Source: Humulus lupulus (Eukaryota; Streptophyta; Magnoliopsida; Rosales; Cannabaceae). From it: a stretch of DNA of 64,000 bases. Location: assembly GCF_963169125.1 (NCBI RefSeq), contig NC_084798.1, positions 171,149,980-171,213,979 on the forward strand. Direction: 5' to 3'. The notes beneath the pieces are model-generated. The model saw only the letters and a list, made by a program, of their open reading frames with translations. It searched no databases and had not been told where the DNA came from. Of the stretch, positions 33,549 to 45,329 are shown one piece after another (within the stretch, counting starts at the first letter, position 1; every line of letters begins with the position of its first letter). Position numbers and translations under genes: made by a program.

Positions 33549-34331
33549 CCTGGTTTCTTACAATAGTTGCACATAATGCTTCCAGAATCCGATGTTCGAT
33601 TGTCAGGTCTTTGTGAATTGCCTCCTCTATATCCACTTGGAGTAGAGGTTTTCCATGATACATTATTAGGACTCGCCAAAGCACTATTAAGAGGAACAGA
33701 AGAAGTAGTTTCTGTGCAAAGAACACGGGTAAAGATATTTTGTAAAGAGGAGACATCAGAACCACAAAGAACTTGTGACTTTGCATAGTCAAATTAAGAT
33801 GAAAGTCCTGCTAGATAGCTCATGATAGCCATCTGCTCTTGTTGGTGTTGTTGAACTTTCACATCAGGACTAAATGGCAGCAACACATTAAGCTCTTGGT
33901 ACATTTTCTTAAATGCCATAAAATAATTCATAAGAGACTGATCTGTTTCTCCGCACGGTAAAGGCTTTGCAAACATCATACATACGAGATAGATTGTCTT
34001 TTCCAGAATACAAAAACTCCAAGTAATACATTAGTTCTTTAACCAATTCACAGTGATTAATCAAGCTAATTACCTCATTGTCAATAGAATTCTGAATTTG
34101 GAGAAACAAGCGAGCATCATCCCCTAGCCACATCTTTCTCAAATCATCTTCTTCTTTTGGAGGATCATCACTCAAATGATCACCTTTTTCAATACTACTT
34201 ACATAAAGTGCAACCGTCTTACTCCATTCCAAATAATTTGAACCAGTCAATTTATGGTCCGTGATTTTAGACATCACGGAAACCACATCAAATACAACCA
34301 CTGATTTTGAGTCTAATTTTGTCTCTGCCAT
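33549..34331 (-). pseudogene. gag: Ty1/copia gag
   Basis: Starts at ATG 34331 (MAETKLDSKSVVVF) and shows copia gag features of the UBN2/DUF4219 type: LTGSNYLEWSKTVALYV, then WLGDDARLFLQIQNSIDNEV and the YSGKDNLSRMYDVCKAF helix region. Near 33975 the frame shifts; the continuation (DQSLMNYFMAFKKMYQELNV...LLPFSPDVKVQQHQQEQMAI) ends at a TAA at about 33794. Beyond the stop it reads on to FDYAKSQVLCGSDVSSLQ and the first half of a zinc knuckle (CNYCKKPGH), where the solo LTR is inserted. Gag forms the retroelement particle; this copy cannot. Confidence 0.88.
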
Positions 34332-34773
34332 AATCTCGAAAGAAAAAATGGAAAAGGAAAAGGTAGAAAGCGAACAGCAAAGAAAGAACACCTAACACAC
34401 GAAGGGTCAAAAGTATCAAACCAAAAATTGAGAAGAACCACCGGAGACAGATGCAAGAAGGACAGAGTAGGGCCAAAAAGGGAGCGTAAGCTGACCGTTG
34501 CCGGAAACATGGTCGGATACGCCTACACACGCCAGCGCATGGGGATGAATGCAACGGTAAGTGGCGGTGCGTGGGGACCACTCACGGTGATTCTGACGAT
34601 CAGACTCTGGGGTTTTGACGATCGGAGGCTGGGCAATCCATCTAAGTGGGCGGTGAGAACTAAGACGCACTCCAAATAGGGTTTTAGAAAAAGGAAGCCT
34701 AAAACAAAGAAGAACAAAACCCAAAAACACAAACCCTAATTTTGAATCTCAATATTCGAACCCTAATCAAACC

Positions 34774-34787
34774 TGGCTCTGATACCA
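34774..34787 (-). other. Primer binding site (initiator tRNA-Met) of the copia element
   Basis: The minus strand reads TGGTATCAGAGCCA directly after the 5' LTR, the standard site for priming by initiator tRNA-Met in plant copia elements. Confidence 0.9.
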
Positions 34788-34950
34788 TGTACAAAATGGT
34801 GAATGAATTGTGTATTTTATTCATGTAAGTAACATTTATTTATATAACATTAGGGAAACTAAACTAGGAAAGTAGGAGAGAAAATAGGAAACTAAAATAA
34901 TTACAATTGACCCTAATTTCTAGCCAATTTACAGCTAATATATTCTAACA
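34788..34950 (-). repeat. 5' LTR of the copia element
   Basis: A 163-bp LTR, on the minus strand TGTTAGAATATATTAGC...CATTTTGTACA, with TATA-like tatataaataaatg. The base of the element is here; the likely target duplication starts ataat at 34951. Its partner LTR is outside the window. Confidence 0.85.
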
Positions 34951-36403
34951 ATAATGTATGTTGTTATTTAATATGAATATATATATATTTAGTTAATTAA
35001 GTTACATTATGTAATTTCCCAAAATCCCTAATAAGGCTTGCCTAAGTTAGGGGTTTGGGAAGACAATATTGGAATATTTATGTGAATTAATTGGATATTG
35101 ATGCAATTATGTGAATGGCATGTGTTATACTATTATATAGCTGATTATGTGTGATTATATGAACTATGTGAGTTATATTATAATATGACTATATTGGCAT
35201 GTTTAGGTGTATTAAGCATGCAAGTGGGCCTGTTTCTTATTAGAAGGGCATATTCATGATTTGGCACATTGATGACATATTTGTATAAACATGTGTACAT
35301 ATTGATATGGACAACATTATTATGTGGATATGTTTGAGTTATTTGGCACAAGATGATCCTAGGGAGCAAGTAGTGGTTTAGTCACAACGGGGAGAAATAC
35401 CCGGCTTGGGACGAGCCAAGGGGTATTTTGGGTGATTTGGAGAGTCACCAGGACTCATTATAGCGTGAGTCATATTGTGGGAGAAATAGCAATATTCCAG
35501 GTTTAGCGCAATTATTTGAGGAAATTTGGGTATAGAGCGGGATTTGAGAGTGAAAATTACATTTTTTCCCTTATAGGGTGTTGAGAGAGTAGCGGGTTGA
35601 GTGGGGATATTTTGGTCATTTGGGACTGTTTGTATATAAGGGCTCAGTTGAGTCCATTAACTCATAAAAACACTTAAGTCTCACTCTCATTCTCTCTCTC
35701 CCGTTCACTCTTCACGCACGTTAGCATTTTCGAAGGAAGCTCGAGTTTTAGAGCTTGGATTCAAGCAAGGTTAAAGTCATAACGATTCTAGGGAAGAATA
35801 GAAGCTTGTTAGCCTGGGAATTTAGTTGGAAACAGATTTATCAGAGGTAATTCGAGCTCCTAAACTTCTGAGTTTTTGTATTCTGAAGTTTTTTAAGCTG
35901 GATAGAATTCTATGGTTTTGATGAGTTTTTAATCTGTTTGAAAGTTGGGTTTTGCTGCCTGGGATATACTGATGATTATTTGGGATTGAATTGTGGGCTT
36001 TATACTATTTTGGGGTGAGTTTTGGAGGAATTGGATCGGAGAAAACTGGGTTTGCAAGGTCGCGTCGCTGCCCTCATGAACACAAGAACCTAGGCAGTTC
36101 CCTGAACCGCCATCGCACCGTGGCCCATGTCCAGAGAAAGGAGAGGCTGGGCTCTCTAACTTGTGGAGAGTCGTGGTGCCTGTGAGGGGCGCCGCAACTC
36201 AAAATGGGAATATTGCCCAAAGTAGGTTTTGAGTGATAGGGACTCAAACCTAAGGGCTCGGGATTGATTCTTCTACCTGATTTAGTAGAATTCGACCTCC
36301 CAGAGGTTATGACTCGGTTCAGGAGCCTTTACTCGCTCGTTATTGACGAGATTCTATATTATGGTTGTGACTAGGTTTAACACTAGGGCTCGTATCAGGA
36401 TCG

Positions 36404-38294
36404 TGTTAGGATTATGTCCTAAAAGCATGTAAAAGACATTTATTATTTCGATGAATAAATAAATACAATGGTTTATTATTGTTATATTTAGATTATTAAA
36501 TTATTGTTTGAATAATTTTGTAAATATCAGAAAATTTTCAGTCATTATTGAGGATGTGATCTTGTATTAGTACGAGAGAATTAAGATCACATGAATGAAT
36601 AAAAATAGTCAACAACAACAGATTAAAGTTATGGAATTCTTTAATTGGGGTTGTAAGTACGGTTTGCTGAGTATCATGATGATACAAATAATCTAGATTC
36701 AGATTATTGATGTGGTAAGACATCTCGGTAAATGTGCTTTATATAATATGATTATATATGATATGGACCGATATGAATAAAATTCTTTATCCAAAAACCA
36801 TTTAATAATAAAGATTTGTAATTCATATCATAACTGATGATCATTTATAGATCAACCTAAATCCTGAGTGTTCATGAACTCATGTTCCTGTTTATTAAAT
36901 CTTTTGATTCATTCGTTAAGGTCTCTTCATAGAATGAGGTTAATGACTTTTGTTTTGGAGATTTAATATCATGGATGGCTGGGAACATGTATCAACAATA
37001 CGAAATCTAATATTTTCTAACGTATCGTATAAGTTCCCTTAAGGGTTAATTTTGGAACTGGATGATTTTGAGCTCAAATCTATAATTAGATTATAGGTTA
37101 ATTATTCACTAGTGAATTAATGGTACTTAAGGAATAAGAAGTAAATTACAAAGGTAAAATGGTAATTGTTCCATTCTAAATTATGAACTAATTAATTAGA
37201 GGGTTGAACTATTGTAAGATGGTTATATCAATGGACAGCTTAGAATAAGATTTCTGTAAAAGTATATCTATAACATAAAGAGTGCAATTCTGAATTTATA
37301 GTGGAGAAATATCAGAATTAATAAATTAACTATTATAATTAAAGAGTATAATTATTTAGTTATAATTTATTGGAGCTTAATGTTATAGGTCCATGGTCCT
37401 CAAAATAGCTCAAACAAACACTGACAAAGGTAAATACAAAAATGGGAATAAGGACTTATTTGATAAGTAAAATATTTTTCTATGCACTAAACATAATTAT
37501 TGTATAATTATGTGTAATTAATTAATTATTTGATTTAACAAAAATATAATTAATTTTGAATTAATTTATTTTTGAGATTGTTGGTATTTAAATAATAAAA
37601 AAAATTGGGAAAAATCACATGCTTTCTTTGGCATGTGGTACACGTGTAGCACAGTGCTCAGTCACTGTGCTACACGCATAAGAAGCTCTTGGTAGTTTCT
37701 TGGTTCCACAATTTTAGTTATTTAAATATTAAATAAATAATGAGATATTGTAATATGATTAAAATATTATTATTTAATCAAAATCTGATAACTGATTAGT
37801 TATTTTTAAATTGTTTAAAATAACTAATATATATTTTTTAATATATTGGATATATTAAATATAAGATATTAGTTTTTCAGAACGATACTTTTCAGGGATA
37901 GAAAATATATTGTGAAATCTCTCTGAGAGAAAGAGAACAGTGATACAAGCATAGGTCATTGTTCTTCACAAACTTAAGTCCAAACTTTATCAGATCTCAT
38001 GTGTTGAGAACATCTGATAAACAGATTTTGCCTATTATTTTGTATAGCGAGCCCACACTCGTTCTTTGTGTGCTGAGAACATTTTGGAAGATCTTGGTGT
38101 GAGATCTCAAGGATTTTTGCCATACAAAAAGATAGCAGCAAGGAAAAACTTGAGGTAATTTTCTATTCATATCTTTGATTCAATATATATATGTATGTGA
38201 AGAAGTAGATCTAGAAATCTTGTGGGGTTAAATTAACAATTTTGATTGTTGTTCCGCTGCGTATAATCTCTGATTTGATCTATAAAAACCAACA
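36404..38294 (+). mobile_element. Copia-type solo LTR nested in the family B LTR
   Basis: A 1891-bp sequence starting TGTTAGGATTATGTCC and ending ...CTATAAAAACCAACA, with near-perfect target duplications gatcg (36399-36403) and aatcg (38295-38299). The host LTR reads continuously across it (gggctcgtatcaggatcg / tgctcgaggg). The segment gttgttccgctgcgt near the end is common in plant copia LTRs. Confidence 0.8.
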
Positions 38295-38576
38295 AATCGT
38301 GCTCGAGGGTCATTCTTATTATATTTTGCACTCGGACCTGAGTTACGAAAACTGCACTCGATCTACATTGAGGGCTTGGCCCGGTTATGGTACAAGGCTA
38401 TTACTATGTTGAGAATGTTTTGTTAAACATAGTAAATGCGTTGTGTTTACCTATGCTATGTAATAGCTGCTTGTCTGTATATCTGATTGGGAAGCTCAGC
38501 TTATAAGCTGAAAATTTATCTGTGTTATCTGATGAAAAACTTGGCTTAATAGTCAAGGGTATAGTTGATTCTAAAG

Positions 38577-39122
38577 GTCTTGACTTATCAGTCGAAGGTT
38601 GAAAGACTTGACTTATCAGTCGAATGTTAAAAGACTCGACTTATCAGTCGAAGGTTGAAAGACTCGACTTATCAGTCAAATGTTAAAGACTCGACTTATT
38701 AGTCGAAGGTTAAAAGACTCGACTTATCAATCGAAGGTTAAGGATTAGACTTATCATTCGAAGGTTAAAGACTAGACTTATCAGTTGAAGGTTAAAAGAC
38801 TCAGCTTATCAATCAAAGGTTAAGAACACAACTTATCAGTCGAAGGCTATAGACTCGACTTATCAGTCAAAAGTTAAGGACTAGACTTATCATTCGAAGG
38901 CTACAGACTCAACTTATCAGTCGAAGGTTAAGGACTTGACTTATCAGTCATAGGCTATAGACTCGACTTGTCAGTCAAAGGTTAAAAGACTAGACTTATC
39001 AGTCGAGATTTAAAAGACTCGACTTATCAATCGAACGTTAAAAAGGCTCGATTTATCAGTCGAATGTTAAGGGACTCGGCTTATAAGTTGAGGGTTTAAA
39101 GGCTCAGCTTAGGAGCCGAGGG
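38577..39122 (+). repeat. About 20 copies of a 27-bp hairpin-forming repeat
   Basis: The consensus unit is close to CTCGACTTATCAGTCGAAGG plus gttaaaaga. Each unit contains an inverted repeat TCGACT-TATC-AGTCGA. Unit changes often keep pairing: two degenerate units upstream (about 38490-38560) have different stems, TCAGCTTA/TAAGCTGA and CTTGGCT/AGTCAAG. The array occupies the place of the smaller hairpin array at 1523-1607 in family A. It is not a CRISPR array, because units are adjacent with no spacers. Confidence 0.9.
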
Positions 39123-39842
39123 AGGCAATAGCGTGCTAACCACTAGCCAATAGGGTTAAGCCAACCCGATAGCGAGATATACGCTTGAACGCCCCTAGGG
39201 TCATCTGGAATGTTAAGCATCGGGCTTGCTTGGCCAGCTCTAAGGCTGGTTATATGAGAGATTGTGCAATAGGCCCTAATGTGACTCTATAGTCACTTAT
39301 TTGGATTGATTGCACGCATGAGTAGGGTTATTACTGCTAGGCATACTAATTATGAATCTGTGATCTGATAATGTACTGCTTATAAGCATGATTATGTTTT
39401 CTTACTGAGCCTCGACTCACAAGTGCTAAATGGTGTAGGTAAAGGAAAAGTTGGACCAGCCATGAGTTGGAGAGCTTCAGGGGCGGAGTGTACATATGCG
39501 ACCTGCTCGTTCGCCACGATCGAGGTTATTAGTTAGAACTAGGATTGGACCCTGATTTTGCCGCATAGGTCAGCTTTTGTATACACTTTTGGGTTGTAAC
39601 TATTTTTAACTATGTTGGGTTCCTATGTGTTGAAGTCAAACTATTTTAATGAAATGATTGACTTCTAACCTATGTTGGGTTCCCATGTGTTGAAGTCAAA
39701 CTCTTTTAATGAAATTTTCAGTACCTGAACTCGTGGTTAGTTGTAATTACACGATGTAAGTCCAAATGACTCGTTTAGCGAGTTAAACACTATTTAAATT
39801 ACACAGTGTAGCAATCCTTGATTAAGAGGATGTTGCACATTA

Positions 39843-41004
39843 ACTAATAAAAACTAAGATTATGTATTATATATTATTATAATAATTATATTTTATAATA
39901 TTTAAATTTATATTAATATAATTATTAAATATCTAGTTTTGTATTAAATATTATTATAATAATAAATTTTTATAATATTTGAATTTATATTAATATAATT
40001 AATAAATATCTATTTTCAATAATTTTAAGGTATATTCTATTAAATATTTGTAATATTATATTAAAGTTAACAAAAAAAAATGTATTAAAATTAAGAATTT
40101 TCGTTATCTACATATTTTTTATGTAGAAGAGATGTATAGAAAAAATTATAAAGCAAGTTATATTTAGTATTCAAATTAAGGAAATTATCATATTTAAAAA
40201 AAACTATAGGACTTTTTATTTAGTATTTACTATAAATTGATATGATAAATGCAATATTACCTGATGAATTTTATAATAAAATTCTATATTGTTGTAAAAT
40301 TTTGTATTATTTTAGATCTTATTCTAGAATTATATGATTTTTAAGAATTTTTCAAATAAATATTTGGGTTTTAATTAGTGTTAATCAAATTTAGATTACT
40401 ATTTGAAATATTAAATTTATTCTTTTATTGTATATAAGAATAAACACAACTTTATATTGTTTTTATAACTTTACAATATTAATATGATTTTAAGAAACTT
40501 TTCGAATCAATTAACTTTAGATATGGTTATTCGTCAAATTATTTAAGTTCATAGTAAGATTTTAGAAAAAAGAAAAAAAAACTGAATGAGGTGAATTATA
40601 GTCTATATAAAGGTAGAGAAATACCTTATTAATAAGCCGTACGTAGCTATTATTGCAAGTAGTACTATAAAAAGTACTGAATTAGGTGTTGAATTTAGGG
40701 TTTCTTCTTACTCTTGAAGACACTTAACTGAATTTCATCAGAAAAAACACTAAGGAGATTTAATTACACGTCTTAACCTCGTACGTGACTCTAGTGGGAC
40801 TGAGATATAAATCGATTAATTAATATCCCAAATTATAATGACTATTCAATTTAACAAATTTCAAGCACACACTATATTAATTGTAACAATGCAATCAATA
40901 GGATATACCGTTTTTTATTAATATAATTTAGTGTACATTATTACCCTAACAATATAACAAGTCATTATTTATTACAAAGAAAATATCTTTAGGAGTATAT
41001 ATAT
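39843..41004. other. AT-rich gene-free stretch with a duplicated block
   Basis: No ORF or domain. An imperfect direct duplication of about 78 bp lies at about 39865-39940 and 39942-40018 (shared ttataatatttraatttata and ttaatataat). The remainder looks like plain AT-rich spacer. Confidence 0.6.
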
Positions 41005-41695
41005 AGGACAATTTTTTTATAAGGGTTTCACTTTAAGCCCTACTAATAGGACTTTTAGTGTTTCTCGACCCGTGAACAGTTTTCGGCGCAATTTTTTTTT
41101 ATGACCGTGTATATTGTAGCTATTTAGAGCATCCTGCAAATTTTCAGAAAATTTCGAATAGTTTATAGTACCGAAAACTAGGTTCAAATATGTTGTTTTT
41201 CACGCGAATAAAAAAATTAGTCACACGTGCAACAACATGTTTGAACTTGGTTTTCGGTACTATAAACTATTCGGAATAGAGGAATTCTCCTATAGGGGCT
41301 TCATTTTAAGCCCTACCGGTAGAGCTCTCAGTGTTCTCAACCCTTGAACAGTTTTCGGTGCGATTTTTTTTATGACCGTATATATTGTAGCTATTTAGAG
41401 CATTCTGCAAATTTTCAGAAAATTCCGAATAGTTTACAATACCGAAAACTAGGTTCAAACATGTTGTTGCACGCGTGACTAATTTTTTGTATGCGCGTGG
41501 AAAACAACATGTTTGAACCTAGTTTTCAGTACTATAAGCTATTCGGAATTTTCTAAAAATTTGCAGGAAGCTCTAAATAGCTACAATATACACGGTCATA
41601 AAAAAAAGTCGTGCCGAAAACTGTTCACAGGTCAAGAAACACTGAGAGCCCTACCGATAGGACTTAAAGTGAAACCCCTATAGAAGAATTGTCCT
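41005..41695. mobile_element. Foldback/long-inverted-repeat element, tandem partial copy
   Basis: The outer ends are inverted (AGGACAATTTTT...tttcactttaag at left; cttaaagtgaaa...AAGAATTGTCCT at right). Inside are two head-to-head units. 41005-41273 has a full left arm and a shortened right arm; about 41275-41695 is complete, with arms containing tagctatttagagca and its complement around a centre near 41490. Flanking DNA is TA-rich on both sides (tatatatat and aaatatata), so a 9-bp duplication is possible but not provable. It fits a Mutator-type MITE. Confidence 0.7.
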
Positions 41696-41769
41696 AAATA
41701 TATATATATATATATGGAAAATACAAATATAATAGTAATTAGTATATATTAAAAATGAAAAAATATTAG

Positions 41770-42103
41770 ATAGTGATTGTTTTTAATCATTATCCCACAA
41801 CTACTTTTAATATTTTTGGTATATGGATAAGTTGCAATTTCATATTTTTTACATGACGGTATATAATACAGCTATTTGAGATATTCCACAAATTTTCAGA
41901 AAATTCCAAATAATTGAGGATGTTGAAATCATGGTTCAAACAACTTGTTGCACACTAAATTATCTAGAATTTCCTGAAAATTTGTTTGAGATCCATTGTA
42001 ACTACATTATACATTGTTATATAAAAAATTAAGTTGTAATTTATTCATGTACTGAAAATACTAAAAGTAATTATAGGTAGTGATAAAAACAATCATTACT
42101 ATA
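41770..42103. mobile_element. Short inverted-repeat (MITE-like) element
   Basis: Terminal inverted repeats are recognisable (left: tagtgattgtttttaatcat...ctactttta; right: taaaagtaatt...tgataaaaacaatcattacta). The interior resembles a degraded copy of the foldback unit at 41005-41695 (tacagctatttgagat, aaattttcagaaaattcc). Target duplication not resolved. Confidence 0.6.
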
Positions 42104-42123
42104 GTGGTACCCATTAAAAATAA

Positions 42124-42851
42124 GAGTAAATGACGGCTAAAATACTCAATATTTTAAAAAAGTTGCATTTTTATACTCAATCTTTTTTTTTGGAAGTAAA
42201 TATACTTAATGTCTTTAAAATGTTGCACTTTTATAATCAAATTTTTTTTGACAGTAAATATACTCAATGTTTTTAAAATGTTGCACTTTTATACTTATTT
42301 TTTTATTATTTTGATAAATAATAAAAAAGTGAAGGAAAAACATAGGATTTTAATTATTTTTTAAATTTTAAATTATTTTCTATTTCTTATTCTTTCTCAA
42401 AATTACTATTTTAAATTAAACATTAAAATATTTTATTAAAATTAATAGAAATGATTTAAAATAATTAAAAACTTATATATTTTCATCAATTTAAAATATA
42501 AGTTTTTAATTAAAAAAAAAAGCAAAGAAAAAAATATAAGTTAAATTATTTTAATTAATTTTACTAATCTTAATTTTTTTATTATTTTGAAAGTGAAAAT
42601 AATTTAAAATTTTAAAAATAACTAAAATCTTATATTTCTCCTTTACTTTCTTATTATTTCTCAAAAATATTTTAAAAAATAAGTATAAATGTGCAACAAT
42701 TTAAAAACATTAGTTATATTTACTGCCAAAAAAATATTTGTGTATAAAAGTATAAGTTTTCGAAGACATTGACTATATTTACCGCAAAAAAGTATTGGGT
42801 ATAAAAATGCAATATTTTGAAAATATTAAATATTTTAGCTGCTATTTACTC
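42124..42851. mobile_element. Mutator-type MITE with 9-bp target duplication
   Basis: A 728-bp element. The left end is GAGTAAATGACGGCTAAAATA and the right end is its imperfect inverse (...AGCTGCTATTTACTC). A perfect 9-bp duplication taaaaataa lies at 42115-42123 and 42852-42860. The left arm has about 2.5 copies of a 56-bp repeat (tgttgcacttttat...aatatactcaatgt) and the right arm has matching inverted copies. Nine-base duplications and long inverted arms are typical of Mutator-like MITEs. No gene. Confidence 0.85.
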
Positions 42852-42860
42852 TAAAAATAA

Positions 42861-43330
42861 ACATATAACTAATTCTAAGATTTGTATGTTTAATAATATT
42901 TGTAAGACAATCACAATTCAAAACCCGGAAAGGGAAATTTTTTTATTTAAAGATGAAAGGATGAGTTTTAAAAGATATATTTTTATGATATAAAAAATTG
43001 AGAAAGAAAAAAAAGGATTTTATGGGAAAAAAATAATGAAAATTAACTAACTGGATATCTTTTTAAATTATATTCTATAAAAACAACAATTTTTTGAATA
43101 AACGAATTCAACAAAGAAAGAACATACTCTTAACATGGTTTAGTCTCAAGAACTAATCTACATTCATGAGTCAATTTTAATCTTTTAATTTGAATGTCAA
43201 GAATCAAATGAACTTGAGTCAACTAATTTTTTTTTAAGAACAAAGATCAATCTTTACAGTTTGACAACCTTTCGGTATCTAATTCTCTTTTGAAAAATAT
43301 GTATAGTGAAGTCTCTTATTTATAGGTTCC
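42861..43330. other. AT-rich spacer
   Basis: No gene, repeat structure or termini recognised. Confidence 0.5.
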
Positions 43331-43339
43331 TAGTGAAAA

Positions 43340-44340
43340 ATATGTATTGAAATTGCATCGAAACAACATTGAAAAAGCATCGGTTTGGCCAAAAATCAAG
43401 TTTTTTTCATGCTTACATCGTAATAACATCGAAACACCATCGAATTTGCATCGAAAAAGTATTATTTTGCCAAAAAAAAACAAGTTTTTATGATTGTATC
43501 GCAAGAGCATCAAAACACCATCAATTTTGCATCGAAATTGCATTGAAAAAACATCGTTTTGGCCAAAAATCAAGTTTTCATGATTGCATCGCAACAGTAT
43601 CGAAACACCATCGATTTTGCATCGAAACATCATCGATGCACAATCGATTTTGCATCGAAACACAATCGATTTTGCATCGAAAAAGCATCGTTTTGGAAAA
43701 AAATAACTTTTTATGATTGCATCGCAAGAACATCGGAACATCGAAACACCATCGATTTTGTATCGAAATTGCATCGAAAAAGCATTGTTTTGGCCAAAAA
43801 TCAAGTTTTTACAATTGCATCGCAACATCATCGAAACAGCACCGATTTTGCATCGAAACATCATCGATATACCATCGATTTTGCTTCGAAACACCATCGA
43901 TTTTTCTTCGAAACACCATCGATTTTGCATTGAAAAAGTATCGTTTTGGCAAAAAAACAAGTTTTCATGTTTGCACCGCAAGAACATCGAAACACCATTG
44001 ATTTTGCATCGAAATTGCATCGATTTTGCATCGAAAAATCATTGTTTTTGCCAAAAATCAAGTTTCATGATTGCATCACAAGAGCATCGAAATTGCATCA
44101 TTTTGATGCAATTTAGATTCTTTTTTTATGGTGTTTCGATGCAATTTCGATGCAAAATTGATGGTGTTTCGTTGCTCTTGTGATGCAATCATGAAAACTT
44201 TTTTTTTGCCAAAACAATGACTCTTCGATGCAAAAGCGATGGTGTTTCGATGGTGTTGCGATGCAATCATGAAAACTTGATTTTTGTCCAAAACGATGCT
44301 TTTTCAATGCAATTTCGATGCATTGCACTGAAATTTGATG
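43340..44340. repeat. CATCGAAA-rich tandem and inverted repeat array
   Basis: Dense, irregular repeats of catcgaaacaccatcgatt, ttgcatcgaaa and ggccaaaaatcaagtttt(c)atgattgcatcgcaa fill 43340-44095. The same words appear inverted in 44105-44340, meeting at a palindrome (attgcatcattttgatgcaat, about 44092-44112). The period is about 105-130 bp for the large unit. It stays open in several frames on both strands because stop codons are rare in the repeated words. The 234-codon minus frame (FRCKIDGVSMLLRC repeats) is therefore treated as a by-product, not a gene. Confidence 0.75.
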
Positions 44341-44774
44341 AAAGCTTTGGAGGTTCATATTTTTTTCACTCAAATGTCGATTTCAGATGATTTTTTTAAA
44401 TTTTGGTATTTTTTCGAGATCTACAAGATTAGAATGTTAGAGAGAGTGAGAGAATGATAGATGTTAGAGAGAGAAAGTTGGATTGAGAGAGAAAATGAGT
44501 GTTTGAATGTTAGGGTTATTTTTGTCTAAAAAATTGAAATTGTCATATATTTGGGATAGTAACTTATGTTGGCATATTAAAATTTTTACTAAGTTATCAT
44601 GCATATAACATGAAATTTCCCAATTCAAATAAGCACTAAACTCCTAAAAATATGCAAAGGGCTATTTAATTAGGTAAAATAGAATAAATGACAAAGTTTA
44701 AATAAAATAAACAAGTCCTAGCTATCCATGCTCGCTGACATGTTTAGCATCAGAAACATGCGATCAGATACTAA
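44341..44774. other. Spacer with GA-rich part
   Basis: Contains gagagagtgagag-type simple sequence at 44430-44500, then AT-rich DNA. No gene. Confidence 0.5.
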
Positions 44775-45329
44775 GAGGGTGTTTGACTCATTAACTAAAA
44801 AACTGTTTTTTGTTTTTAAAACCTAAAATTTGTTTTCTGAAAACAAATAGGGGTGTTTGGCATTGTTTTCAGAAAATAATTTTAAAAAACAAAGTTACAA
44901 AAACATAAAATTTTGAAAACAACATAAAGTTGTTTTTAGTTGTTCTCATATTTTTTTTGTCAATTTTTTTCTCACATGACCTTTTTAATTAGTGAAAATT
45001 ACATTTAATATGGGTTTTTTAATAATGTTTTAAAAAATATGGCTTTTTTTTACTAGTATTATTTTATGGCTTTTTAAAACTTTTATTCCATTCTATGGGA
45101 TTTTTTTCCCATATTTTTTTATAAAATCATTATTATGCCATAGTTAAATTTCTAATTATATTTTATAAATATAGAAGGGTAATTATGTAATTTCGTTTGT
45201 AGAAGGGTTATTATGTAATTTCCTAATTATTTATTTAAGTTATTATATTATGTGAAAAAATTATCTTTTCAGTTTTTTTATTATTTATTTTTAATTTAAT
45301 TTTATATAAGTTAATATTTACTTTTCACT

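Larger units (their letters stand above)
35010..39837 (+). mobile_element. Solo gypsy-type LTR (family B), itself interrupted
   Basis: Runs TGTAATTTCCCAAAATCCC...GAGGATGTTGCA with a perfect target duplication catta at 35005-35009 and 39838-39842. Start, middle (cacaacgggg...ggggtatttt) and end (cgtttagcgagttaaac) are alignable with family A (166-2319) but clearly diverged. The length is 4828 bp, or about 2.9 kb after removing the nested solo LTR at 36404-38294. It contains a long hairpin tandem array at 38577-39122. No coding region. Confidence 0.87.

Noticed and set aside
38577..39122. Regular 27-bp repeats resembling a CRISPR array
   Set aside because: Repeats are contiguous with no unique spacers, lie inside a plant LTR and vary gradually like a minisatellite.
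43316..44020. 234-codon minus-strand ORF
   Set aside because: Its repeated FRCKIDGVSM words are translations of the CATCGAAA repeat, and the opposite strand and other frames are equally open.
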